Notes under the pieces: generated by a model
Database searches by the model: none
The model's input: the letters and a program-made list of their open reading frames with translations, nothing else
What the model was told of the DNA's origin: nothing
Shown here: piece after piece, positions 1 to 8,368 of the stretch
How the letters are laid out: every line of letters starts with the position of its first letter
How positions within the stretch are numbered: position 1 is the stretch's first letter
Source: Homalodisca vitripennis
Lineage: Eukaryota; Arthropoda; Insecta; Hemiptera; Cicadellidae
Direction: 5' to 3'
Assembly (NCBI RefSeq): GCF_021130785.1
Contig: NW_025777954.1
Location: 16,906 to 80,905 of the forward strand
DNA: 64,000 nucleotides
Made by a program: the position numbers and the translations under genes

Positions 1-540
1 ACAGATAAGGGTTTAGAGTTTAAAAAATAAAGAATTTAACGATGTTTTGAGAAAATACAACATTAAGATTTATCATACTGAAAACGAAGAGAAATCAAGT
101 ATTGTAGAGAGATATAACAGAACTCAAAATGAGAGAATGAAAGTAATTTTTGAGATTAATAAAAACTTTAAATGGATCGATATTCTTCAAAAAAATCGTA
201 AACAATTATAACGATACAGTTCACAGCACAATCAAAATGAAACCGAAAGACGTAGATAAGGATGCAGAAAAAGGAGTTATTAGAGACCGTTTTCAAGTAT
301 GTTCCACCTGAAATTCACACGAAAACTAAATTTAAAGTCAATGATCATGTAAGAATTGTTAGTAAAAAACAAACATTTTCGAACAAATATAAGAACAATT
401 GGTCAAGAGAAATCTTTGTGATTTATCAAATTAATAACACAGATCCTGTAACTTATAGTATAAAAGATTTTAAATAATGAAGAAATAACCGGAAAGTTTT
501 ATGAATATGAATTGAGAAAGTCAAAGATTTTTTCTATATA
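1..540 (+). pseudogene. Maverick/Polinton integrase, C-terminal part, frameshifted
   Basis: This is the 3' part of a retroviral-type (DDE, rve) integrase of the Maverick/Polinton class, which would insert the linear element into the host genome. The second catalytic Asp sits in TDKGLEF at the window edge (codon at 4-6) and the catalytic Glu in SIVERYNRT (codon at 107-109), about 34 residues apart as in a D35E arrangement. A KFKVNDHVRIV / NWSREIF segment at about 320-420 matches the SH3/chromo-like C-terminal region of these integrases, and the protein closes with FYEYELRK near 520. At least three frame changes break it (near 30, 211 and 473). The N-terminal half lies left of the window. The final stop at 538-540 overlaps the AT box of the next gene. 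The family is well supported; the copy is dead. Confidence 0.85.
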
Positions 541-546
541 AATGGA
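532..546 (+). promoter_or_regulatory. Start-codon-overlapping AT box (TATATAAATGG)
   Basis: The sequence TCTATATAAATGGAG directly contains the ATG (542-544) of the zinc-finger gene. Close relatives of this box lie at ATGs near 959, 3391, 4450, 5774, 7684, 8369, 11835 and 12363 on the plus strand and 2392 and 2099 on the minus strand. A repeated box at gene starts suggests a viral promoter element; a start-context signal is the alternative. Confidence 0.6.
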
Positions 547-925
547 GGCCCAAAAGAAATGTTCAATGTGCAAAGAATTAAAAGGTTTTGAAGAATTTTA
601 TAAAGATAAGAGTAGAAAAGATGGAATTATTTATAATTGTAAAGATTGTTATAGGAAGTATCATAAAGAGCTGTATGATAAAATAGAAAAATTAACTTTG
701 GAAGAGAAAGAATGTCTTAAATGTAAAGAAACTAAAAAAATTTCAGAGTTTAATAGTGACCACTATAGTAGAGATAAGAAAGACTCATATTGTAAAGATT
801 GTGTAAAGAAGAATCACCATAGATTATATTATGAAGATACTCAATGTGAATGTGGAAGAACTATAAAATGGTTAAATAATTATCAAAAACATTTACAAAC
901 AAAATATCATAATTCAAGAGTTTAA
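542..925 (+). CDS. Small CxxC zinc-finger protein of the Maverick-like virus
   Basis: This intact 127-residue ORF starts at the ATG inside the shared AT box. It holds two related modules. Each has a CxxC pair followed about 20 residues later by a second CxxC or CxC pair: CSMCKE then NCKDCYR, and CLKCKE then YCKDCVKK. A further CECGRTIKW plus KHLQTKYH near the C-terminus resembles a C2H2-type finger. This suggests zinc binding and perhaps nucleic-acid binding, but no enzymatic motif is visible. The protein is Lys-rich and basic, and its function is unknown. A degenerate copy follows at 959-1290 with the same C-terminal KHLQTKY motif, so the gene was duplicated in tandem. It is one of the very few unbroken genes in the viral block. 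Confidence 0.7.
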   Translation: MEAQKKCSMCKELKGFEEFYKDKSRKDGIIYNCKDCYRKYHKELYDKIEKLTLEEKECLKCKETKKISEFNSDHYSRDKKDSYCKDCVKKNHHRLYYEDTQCECGRTIKWLNNYQKHLQTKYHNSRV

Positions 926-958
926 CATTTTCATCGTGTAATAATTTGTTCTATATAA

Positions 959-1290
959 ATGGAGTCTCAAAAGAAATGTACAAAGTGTCAAGAAGAGAAT
1001 AGAAAACACTGTTATTGTAAGGAAATTATATGATAAAATGAACAAATTAACTTTAGAAGAGAAAAAAGTGTTACTTTTGTAAAGAAATTAAAAATATTTC
1101 TGAATTTAATAACTGGCAGTATAGTAAAGATAGAAAAGATGCTTTTTGCAAAGATTGTGCTAAAATAATTTTCAGCGAAAGTTATAAAAACGAAATGCCT
1201 TGTGAATATGAAAAAAAGAATTCTACAATGGTTACCTAGTTATGCTAAACATTTACAAACAAAATATAATAAATCGAGAGTTTTTAGTAA
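959..1290 (+). pseudogene. Broken tandem copy of the CxxC zinc-finger gene
   Basis: This begins with the same TATATAAATGGAG box as the gene before it. The first residues, MESQKKCTKCQEE, are clearly related to MEAQKKCSMCKEL. Later pieces in other frames (a CxxC pair at about 1145-1165, KHLQTKYNKSRV at 1248-1281) match the parent gene in order. The first module is shortened by about 35 codons and at least two frameshifts follow. Its 3' end abuts the 3' end of the convergent BRO-like gene. Confidence 0.7.
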
Positions 1291-2099
1291 AATTTAGAAA
1301 CATTTTCATCGTGTAATTTAGATATTCTATAAATCAGTCGAGATTCTGCCATATTTGTAGTAAAATGATTTCCGTTGTATAAAATATTCAAAGATTCTTT
1401 CATTTGGTTGTAGAGATTTATACTATTTGGATCTCCATGTCTTAATAAAATTTTCCATTTCTGGGTAATCAATTTCAAGTTCTTTCAATCTTTTCGGTAT
1501 TTCTCTCTTTTGAGCTCTGATAACGTAATAAGGCCATTTCCCACATGTGATTCTTCTTAATTAACACAAAAACATGGTGTTTTTTCTTATCAAAATCTTT
1601 ACAAACAAGATCTGGTTTCATTAAGTCAATTTTTACACTTTGTTTTGCAATTATTTCCGTTTTGATTTCATCTTTAAATTTGCAAGTGCTTAACTTTGTC
1701 CTCTAAATATTTAATCTTGTTTTCAAGTTTGTACACACCAAATTTACGAATGCTTGGTAAAACATCTCTCGTAACCCATTGTTGAAAGCTTTTTGCTTCT
1801 ATTTTTATGAGATCTTAAAATTAACGAATAAAGTCCTGATTCATTAATGAAAATAGTATCTTTGTGAATATTTGCGAGGTGGCCCTCGAGGGCTACCTTA
1901 ATCTTTTAGATAAAAGTATTGAGATTTGTCACCTTCATCGACATTATTTCTAATCGCTTTTTCTGTATTGTTATATTCCAATATTTCTGCAACATCTTTA
2001 GCCTTAAACCAAAATTCATTATTTTCGTCAACAATTGTTTAAAATTTCTTTATTATTGAATTTTGGTTGATTATTTCTTAGATCTATGACTGACTCCAT
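1284..2099 (-). pseudogene. BRO-like protein (BRO-N plus DUF3627-like C-terminus), frameshifted
   Basis: Read on the minus strand from an ATG at 2099-2097, inside the box CTATCTAAATGGAG. The N-terminal part shows the BRO-N signature (FWFKAKDVAEILEY followed by an NN-V-D-E-K-Q-Y stretch), the DNA-binding domain of baculovirus repeated ORF proteins common in large insect DNA viruses. The middle has a VLPSIRKFGVY-type segment (about 1735-1770). The end (an intact 64-codon stretch to 1284) resembles DUF3627, the usual C-terminal partner of BRO-N in entomopoxvirus- and iridovirus-like proteins (YVIRAQKR, then HGDPNSINLYNQMKE). Several frameshifts and stops disable it. A role in DNA binding or host modulation is inferred from the family only. 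Confidence 0.7.
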
Positions 2100-2116
2100 T
2101 TAGATAGAAAAAATTT

Positions 2117-2392
2117 TTATTTTGAGAGACCTGGTTCATTAATAAAAACAGTACAGGGATGAAGATTGTTAAGGGGCCATTCGAATAGACCCTTGTTTTT
2201 TAAGTAAAAATATTGAATTTTGTCATCATCATCAACGTTTAATATGATTGCTTGTCTCGTGTTTTCATATTCTAAAATTTCTACAACATCTTTAGCCTTA
2301 AACCAGATCACATTGTTTTCGTCTACAATAGTTAAGATATTCGTGTTATCGAATGTAAGTTGGTTATTGAGCAGATCCACAACTGACTCCAT
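2117..2392 (-). pseudogene. BRO-N domain protein, truncated
   Basis: The likely start is the ATG at 2392-2390, in the box TTTCTAAAATGGAG and followed by MESVVDLLNN; a longer frame opens at 2416. About 90 codons cover most of a BRO-N domain: IWFKAKDVVEILEY, ENTRQAI, VDDDDKIQ and FINEPGL. A BRO-N protein normally runs on from the INE-GL motif into a conserved helix and a C-terminal domain, but this one stops just after it. The next BRO-like gene on the same strand starts 18 bases further on. It is a tandem paralogue of that gene, with nearly the same first residues. Confidence 0.75.
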
Positions 2393-2399
2393 TTTAGAA

Positions 2400-2610
2400 A
2401 GAAAAAATTTAAACAAGCAATTATTTGAGTGTAAAGTCCAGATTCATTAATAAAAAATTGAACTAGGATGTAATGTTTGTAAGAGTCGCGATTCGATAAC
2501 CCTTGTCAGAACGTATGTTTTTGAATATTTTCTCGGGGTCTATGGGATAGACTCCGGTGATTTATACATTTAAGGGCTATTTTCTCGTCATTATCGTCAT
2601 TTTAATCTAA
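2400..2610 (-). pseudogene. Third BRO-N fragment
   Basis: On the minus strand this stretch contains DDNEKIAL (about 2585) and FFINESGLYTQII (about 2415-2455), the second half of a BRO-N domain, in broken frames. It lacks the KAKDVAEILEY half. Its upstream end merges with the C-terminus of the minor capsid gene, so it looks like a partial tandem copy left by unequal recombination. Confidence 0.5.
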
Positions 2611-3350
2611 TCGCCTCTCATCAATCTTAAATAAATTGTTGTTTTACTCTCATTATTTAATAAATTTCCCTCAGAGTCTTGAATAGTCAGAACGATTTTT
2701 TGAATTCTTTTAATATTTTTTCTAATTGGAATATAGTCCTATTTCATTCGGGTTTTCACTAATTTTTGATCCATAAGCAACATTTGGAAAAAAAGTGTAC
2801 AAAATTTCAGATTCTTTGTGAAGATGTTCGGTATGGATTTTCAAAACTAGGTTCAACGAGATTACAATGTACTTCAATTTACATCAAACGGTCTAAATTT
2901 TGGCGTTTTATTTCCTAAATATACCTGATTTGGCTCAATAGTTTCTTGAACAAACCCTAATAAATCTACAATAATTGCTGAAAACATTATTCTTACTGGT
3001 GATTTTATTTGAATTTTATTAGAGAGATAATTTTTTTGCATTTCAAACTTGTTCTCGTCAAAGTTTAAAGATTTATCTGATTGTTTGAATGTTTTCAGAT
3101 AAATTTTTAAGGGAATTTTTTATTTGATCGAAAGTATAATATCCTTTGTTTAAACCATAATATTTTGTTATGTTCTTCTCACTAAATCCTATACAATAAG
3201 GGAGAACTTTCACTAATATTTATTACAAAATTGTCAGAATAAAAACCGCTTAAACCGATAAAAATAATTTGATTCTTCCTCTAAGTGTATAGGATGTTCC
3301 AAGTTTAAAACTAATTTAGAGCTTTCTGAAGTCAACTTGAACAGCTTCAT
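2611..3350 (-). pseudogene. Penton-like minor capsid protein, frameshifted
   Basis: A minus-strand gene starting at the ATG 3350-3348 (MKLFKLTSESS) and diverging from the ATPase, with only 40 bases between the two start codons. Residues 1-50 include a YFIGLSGFYSDN-type segment and an N-I-S-E stretch, like the N-terminus of Polinton minor capsid (single-jelly-roll penton) proteins, where a short N-terminal strand precedes a statement of N-x-I-P-N. Around 2690-2620 there is a QDSEGNLLNNES segment, like the VDQDGxLLxFRGE C-terminal hallmark of that family. It is broken by more than five frameshifts. The protein would form the capsid vertices. The identification rests on two short hallmarks plus length (about 240 codons) and position, so confidence is moderate. 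Confidence 0.6.
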
Positions 3351-3390
3351 TTTCGCAAGCGTTGCTTCAAGATGAAAATCTTCTATTTAA

Positions 3391-4050
3391 ATGGAGAAAT
3401 TTTTAAAGCAAAAAGATCAGATAAAAACTTCAAACGTTTGAAGAAAATAAGAAAGATCAACCAATCAGATTGTTAATTGTTGGTTCAAGTGGATGTGGAA
3501 AAACAACTTTATTATTGAATTTTATCTACAATAGGTTGATTCCTTATTCCAATTTGTATGTTTTTAGTAAATCTTTAGAACAAGACGCCTATAAAAAATT
3601 ACAAGAAAGATTTGAAAATATTGAGAAGAACTTAAGTAAGAAAATATCATATTTTTATAATGCTTCTGAGGACATAGTTTCCGTTAAGCGAATGTAAAAA
3701 CCCAATTCGTTAATCGTTTTTGATGATTGTATTTTAGAAAATCAAGACGTTATTAAGGAATATTTCGTAATGTCTCGTCACAAAAACATATCTTGTATCT
3801 ATCTTTCCCAATGCTTTTCAAAGGTTGATAAACAAGTTTATTAGAAATAATTTGAATATGTTGTGTGTTTTTAAGCAAGACGATCACTATTCGAGAAAGA
3901 TTTACAACAATTATGTGGGATCTGATATGAGTTTTAACCACTTTAATGAATTATGTGATAAAATTTGGAAAGAAGACTATGGATTTTTTAACTATTAATC
4001 TAACTTTGAAGCCTAAAAATGGCAAATATTTGAATAAATTTTCCAATATA
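3391..4050 (+). pseudogene. FtsK/HerA-type genome-packaging ATPase, frameshifted
   Basis: This is the A32-like packaging ATPase conserved in Mavericks, adintoviruses and many double-jelly-roll viruses; it drives DNA into the capsid. The ATG at 3391 lies in the box CTATTTAAATGGAG. Walker A is GSSGCGKTT at 3482-3508. A Walker B LIVFDDC sits at about 3712-3732, followed by the typical YFVMSRHKNIS and IYLSQCF (sensor-like) segments at about 3760-3820. The C-terminal part (DHYSRKIYNNYVG, about 3885-3920) is readable in another frame. Frame changes occur between 3391 and 3470, near 3695 and near 3838. The reconstructible length of about 220 codons fits the family. All catalytic motifs survive, so decay is recent or mild. 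Confidence 0.85.
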
Positions 4051-4073
4051 AACGTGTGATAATCTAGTTGTTT

Positions 4074-4431
4074 TCATGTTTTTTACGTTCACGTTTACGT
4101 TTCGTGTTCTCGTTTTTACGTTCCACGTTCACGTTTTACGTTTCACGTTCACGTTTTTACGTTCATGTTTTCACGTTCATGTTTCACGTTTTTACGTTTC
4201 CACGTTCACGTTCCACGTTCACGTTCCATGTTTCACGTTTTTACGTTCCACGTTCACGTTCCACGTTCACGTTCCACGTTCACGTTCATGTTTCACGTTC
4301 ATGTTTCACGTTCATGTTTCACGTTCGTGTTTACGTTTCACGTTCATGTTTCACGTTCGTGTTTCACGTTCCACGTTCACGTTTTACGTTCCGTGTTCAC
4401 GTTTCGTGTTCACGTTTCCACGTTCCACGTT
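4074..4431 (+). repeat. CACGTT-type tandem array (6-8 bp degenerate units)
   Basis: About 358 bp made of variants of TTCACG, TTCCACG, TTTCACG and TTTTACG, so ACGT or CGTG recurs every 6-8 bases. It contains no stop codon in any forward frame, which creates three overlapping artefact ORFs rich in Phe, Thr, His, Val, Ser and Arg. It lies between the end of the ATPase gene and the ATG of the PLA2-motif gene, at 4450. It is much richer in CpG than its surroundings. It could be a homologous-region-like enhancer or replication element, or simple slippage DNA; the sequence cannot tell. Confidence 0.9.
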
Positions 4432-4449
4432 TAAAATTTTCCTAAATAA

Positions 4450-5772
4450 ATGGCGAACGTAACTTCAGAAGAAGCAAAAAAACTTGAATCAAATAGAAAA
4501 GAAATTAATCAAAGAATTTAAAGAACAGATTCGAATTGATGAAAAAGAACAAGAATTTATTCAAAAAATTAATCAACCTGTAACATCTGCAATAAAAAAT
4601 GTTGAGGGCAAAATTGAAAATGTTTTAAGTGATAATCAAAATTTGATGAATTTGGTTCCAGTTGTACGACAATTTGCTGATATTTCGATACCAGAATCTG
4701 AGTTTGAATTGCCAAAATTACCATCTTCAACACCATTTAGACCTCGAATCATTGAAGACTCTACCATAGTTGAACCAATAAGTCCTGGAACAACGGATAT
4801 AGTAATTGGTGAAATTGGTAAAAAATTTCTTCCTAGAGCAAAGGATGATAAATTTGGTTTGTATTGGGACAGAAAAAAGAAAAGTTTTATGATTGGAAAT
4901 TTGCCCGTGAATTTTTGAGCATAATGATATCATTATTAATGAAAAAACATATGAAGGAACTCAAGGTTTATGGAGATTATTAACAGGCACTGATGTTCCA
5001 AAAGACGGTTTATATTCTGAAGAAGACTTGAAAAAGTATACTGAAATTTTATGGAAATCTGATTCAATTTACAAAAATAATGATCCATCAACTAAGAAAC
5101 CAAAGTCAAGTAAAGGTAAAAAAATATCTCAATTTGATTAAACCAATTTGGGAAAAAAGAATCGAAGGATCAGGTGTGAGAAAATACAGTGATAATAAGA
5201 TTGAATACAGATATATCGACGATTTGACAAAACTCGATGGAATTATTAATTATATTTATGCTCAAGAAAAGGCTGGAAACAACAATTTTTTGAACGAAAA
5301 GAAAGCGATTAAAGATTTTATTTCGAACAAACTTGATGAAATGATTGAAAAAACCTGATGGAATTAAATATTTAAAACGAGTTTTGCCGGCAATAAGTTC
5401 ATCTATGATTGAGGGTAGTGGACTTTTGAATGATTTTATCAACAATTTACCTTTTGAATTACACGTACCAACGTATCAGTATCTGGGGCCTGGCACAAAA
5501 ACTCGAAAAAAGACTAAAAAGAGGAGATCCTGGTATAAATAAATTAGATCAAGCTGCTATGGAACACGATATTTTTTATGCAAAAACATAGAGACACAAA
5601 TTCCAGACATATCGCAGATAAAGTTTTGCAAGATAAAGCAATGGATAGAATTTTTATCAAAAGATGCTAGTTTAGGTGAAAGATTTGTTGCGATTCCAAC
5701 AGCTGGAGCAATGTTTTTGAAGAGAAAACTAGGAATGGGAATCGAAGAGAACTTGAAATTTTTAACTATATA
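4450..5772 (+). pseudogene. Capsid-associated protein with phospholipase A2 motif, frameshifted
   Basis: Starts at the ATG of AAATAAATGGCG (MANVTSEEAKK). The N-terminal 145 residues (4484-4918) are acidic and Lys/Glu-rich with a Pro-rich middle and end in FGLYWDRKKKSFMIGN. Further pieces run at 4920-5150, 5080-5358 and 5345-5542. The C-terminal part carries the two hallmarks of parvovirus-type secreted PLA2: the calcium loop YLGPG at 5480-5494 and DQAAMEHDIFY at 5547-5579, with the catalytic His-Asp pair at 5565-5570. In parvoviruses this domain breaches the endosomal membrane during entry; the same role here is inference. At least five frame changes are present, one separating the two PLA2 hallmarks. 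The stop at 5770-5772 overlaps the AT box of the next gene. Confidence 0.8.
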
Positions 5773-5773
5773 A

Positions 5774-6130
5774 ATGGAGGTGAACGTAAATTTCAGCAAA
5801 AATCAGAAAGAAAAAATAAAATCCGCTTTTAAGAAGAAAATACCCGTTAGTATTCAATTTAAAATAGATCAACTAAAAAATGGCGAAGATAAGATATTTT
5901 TAACAAATAGACAATACAATAAACTCGAAAAACATAAGAAAAAACAATAAAGGAACCAGAATAGAATTTTCTTATAATCAGTTGAAAGAACTTTAAAAAT
6001 GGTGGACTTTTGAAAGATTTATTAGATTTTTGGAGAAAATATTCCAGTTGTTAAAAATGTTGTTCCTTATGTTCGTAAAGCTGCTCCAATCGTAAAAAAG
6101 ATGTGATTCCTATTGTTCGAAAACATTTTA
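5774..6130 (+). pseudogene. pX-like minor core/capsid protein, frameshifted
   Basis: The ATG at 5774 lies in ACTATATAAATGGAG. The first 58 codons are intact and read MEVNVNFSKNQKEKI, then a Lys-rich stretch with KIPVSIQFKIDQL and FLTNRQYNKLEKHKKK. A second similar half (GTRIEFSYNQLKEL, near 5955-5995) follows in another frame, then a hydrophobic, Val/Pro-rich, basic tail (VVKNVVPYVRKAAPIVKK, about 6050-6105). This layout is that of the basic DNA-condensing pX/mu-like proteins of Mavericks and adenoviruses, which end in a Gly/Val-rich hydrophobic segment. It lies between the PLA2-motif gene and the protease, as expected for a virion-protein cluster. Family assignment is by layout and short motifs only. 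Confidence 0.55.
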
Positions 6131-6154
6131 AATTGGTTAGATAAAGAGTTTGGA

Positions 6155-6640
6155 AGATGTTACAGGATCTGGATTAGATGAAAAAACTTTGAATTACGTG
6201 AAATCAAACATTGAAAAAAAAATTTAAACCTTTAACATTCGGGGAATTGGAAGAAATCTGCAAAAATATTAAACATTTAGAGGAATCTTCATGAGAGATA
6301 CATTACCTGAAAAAGTTAAGAAATTTGAATGTGGAATTGTGAATTTAGACTCGATTATGGGAAGTGGAACACATTGGATTTGCTATTATAAAAATGATAA
6401 GATTGCGTTTTATTTTGATTCGTATGGAAGAATTGAGGACAAACCACCTATAGAATTGATTAAATATTTGAAAAAATCAAGCGTTTACTACAATGATTCT
6501 CAGATTCAAGACTATAAAGATCCCCCAATTTGTGGTCATTTATGGTTTTTTTGTGTTGAATGAACTGAGTGATGGTAAAGATTTTAAAGAAGTTGTTAAC
6601 AAATTATTGCTTAATAAATATGGATTCACAAAATATTTTT
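6155..6640 (+). pseudogene. Adenain-like cysteine protease, frameshifted
   Basis: A C48/C5-type maturation protease, as in adenovirus and Mavericks, which would cleave capsid precursors. The main open stretch is 6291-6563. The catalytic His is in GTHWICYY (codon 6372-6374), the acidic member in FDSYG (Asp 6417-6419), and the nucleophile Cys in PPICGHLW (6531-6533), so the whole triad is present in order. Upstream residues (GSGLDEKTLNYVK at about 6163-6200) form the likely N-terminus in other frames. A run of six T near 6547 shifts the frame just after the catalytic Cys; the remaining tail (NELSDGKDFKEVV, KYGF) is readable to about 6640. The true start is uncertain. Confidence 0.8.
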
Positions 6641-7211
6641 GACGTATTTGGAACACAAATTATTCAAAATGTAGATAATAGTTTGAATTTTGATAGTTTG
6701 AGAAATGAGTTTGATAACAAGTTAGAAAATGTATTACAAAACCTTCCAGATTCAGATATGTTTGCTGTCGAGATTGAAGATTTTAAAGCAGAATATGATA
6801 ACAAACTTGCAAATTTCATGAGTTCAAATGAAGTTGCTGATAAAAATAAAAACATTGGAAAAAGAAGTTGATGATGGTGGTGTAAAAAAAATTATTTACC
6901 AATTTAATGTCTCACATCGAAAAAGCTGATGAAATTACTGAAGCGATCAAAGTTGAAAAGAATTATGTTAGTTTGGCTAATAAAAAAAGAATTGTCGGTG
7001 TTCGACCTGGTATTGACAAACATGATGTTGTTTGTTAAAGAACAAATTGTAAAACCTCTAAAATTATCAGAAAACATCGATATTGTTGATTTACATGATC
7101 CGAATGTTAAAAAATGCCTTAGATTTTAAAGGAAAAAGAATTAGCGGTGTTAGTAAAGGAATTAATCCATTTGATGTTGTTGTAATGATTCAATTAGAAG
7201 ATCCTATTTAA
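6620..7211 (+). pseudogene. Fibre-like / shaft-repeat protein, frameshifted
   Basis: The ATG at 6620 opens an 83-codon stretch (MDSQNIFDVFGTQI) that is acidic and predicted helical. After frame changes near 6868 and 7036, two copies of a KRI-x-GV-x-x-GI-x-x-x-D-V-V motif appear (about 6987-7035 and 7138-7180), with an intervening LKLSENIDIVDLHDP stretch. Motifs of this form (xRIxNVxxGxxxxDAV) recur in trimeric fibre and tail-shaft proteins of DNA viruses and phages. A host-attachment or spike role is therefore suggested, not shown. The stop TAA at 7209-7211 overlaps the TTTAAAATG box that begins the next ORF. Confidence 0.45.
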
Positions 7212-7212
7212 A

Positions 7213-7669
7213 ATGTTTAATGAACTAAAACAAAATTATGAGAATCATAAACAGCATGTTAAAGATTTTAACAACAGAAGTCTATGACAAGTTAGAAGCC
7301 AGAAATAGAAGATCAGTAGACGAAGTTGGTGAATTACTTGATAAAGTAAATAAACTAGAAGAAAACTTTAATACATATAAAAATAATGTTTAATGAATTA
7401 GTTGGTGTCACAATTAAACAAAATTCTGGAAGATTTTTGATACACATTTCAATGAGAAAGTAAACTTTTTTGAAAATTTTGGTACACGTTTCAATGAGAA
7501 AGTAACACATAATAATGAATTACTTAAAAGAATAGATGATCAATACTCTTTATATCTCGATAAAGTAAATAAACTAGAAGAAAACTTTAATAAATTTAAA
7601 GAAGATGTCGATAAAACTTTTGAAAACATCGACAACAGATTTAATGGAGTAGGTGGTTACGATGACTAA
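7213..7669 (+). pseudogene. Coiled-coil protein with internal repeats, frameshifted
   Basis: Starts at ATG 7213 (MFNELKQNYENHK). A second ATGTTTAATGAA occurs at 7389, as if the 5' end had been duplicated. The segment DKVNKLEENFN occurs twice (about 7339 and 7561) and TRFNEKV/THFNEKV twice (about 7440 and 7490). Heptad-like spacing of Leu, Val and Phe predicts a coiled coil, and it ends in a Gly-rich FNGVGGYDD. It is broken in several places. It could be a second spike or shaft component together with the preceding gene, or one original gene split by the stop at 7209. Confidence 0.4.
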
Positions 7670-7683
7670 TTTTCCTTATATAA

Positions 7684-7828
7684 ATGGCGCTCATATATTG
7701 TGTGAGATGTAAAGAGAAAACTGCCACAAACGATATAAAAATACTATGCAAACATTAACGGAGTTAAGAGAATATCTGGAAAATGTGCTGAATGTAACTC
7801 AAAAAAGAGTCAATTTATAAAAACTTGA
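7684..7828 (+). pseudogene. DUF5679-like zinc-ribbon mini-protein, one frameshift
   Basis: Starts with the box CTTATATAAATGGCG. The first residues, MALIYCVRCKEKTAT, and the end, GKCAECNSKKSQFIK, form the CxxC ... CxxC frame of the about 45-residue DUF5679 family found in large DNA viruses and Mavericks. A frame change near 7740 separates the two halves. The function is unknown; a structural zinc ribbon is likely. Confidence 0.6.
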
Positions 7829-7856
7829 TTTTGAAATTTTTTCTTAATAAATAGAG

Positions 7857-8256
7857 ATGGCGGGACATTACAGTGCTTTCGATCTTTTTATCATGCAACA
7901 CGAAAGAGATTTGAAAAAAGAACATTGGGATGACATTTCTCAAAAATATGAATTATCCGAAGATATGATGAGATTATACGTAAACAAATTGAATTGTAAT
8001 AACATTGCTAAATATCAAACTTTATCATCAGAGTTCATTCAAGAAAATATACATTATCAATTAAAAGATCATATGTCTGTTCTTTGTCTCTATCAACACT
8101 TGAGTATAAAGTTTTTGGATGAAAATAAAGATACAGTTTGATTGGAACAATATTATAGATAGCGGTTACTATCCTGTGCAAATTTTATTGAAATATGTGA
8201 CCGAGATCGCAAAATTTAAGGAAGAGAATCCTGAATATGACGAAGTAGATAATTAA
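7857..8256 (+). pseudogene. Hypothetical viral protein with LSxxFIxEN-type repeats
   Basis: The ATG at 7857 follows TTAATAAATAGAG, a weak form of the shared box. The first 94 codons are open and helical. The segments LSSEFIQENIHY and LSIKFLDENKDT are two copies of a short repeat. A frame change near 8141 leads to FDWNNIIDSGYYPVQ and an acidic end with the stop at 8254-8256. Similar LS-x-x-FI repeats, often followed by DW, occur in proteins of large DNA viruses with unassigned roles; a related piece (LSKEFIRDH, then DWDKL) is seen on the minus strand near 11,070. No enzymatic motif was found. Confidence 0.5.
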
Positions 8257-8368
8257 AAATGACTCTAATCTTTTTAATTATTTTACTAAAATTTATATCT
8301 TTTCTTATAAAAACGTACATTAGATCGATGAAAAAATGATACACGATGTTTAAAATTTCTCTTATTAA

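Noticed and set aside
2220..2450. Plus-strand open frame of 76 codons.
   Set aside because: Antisense shadow of the BRO-N gene, which has clear family motifs on the minus strand.
4068..4462. Three overlapping plus-strand open frames of 89-128 codons rich in Phe, Arg, Ser, His and Val.
   Set aside because: They arise because the CACGTT array lacks stop codons in every forward frame; composition follows the repeat and no start or domain is supported.
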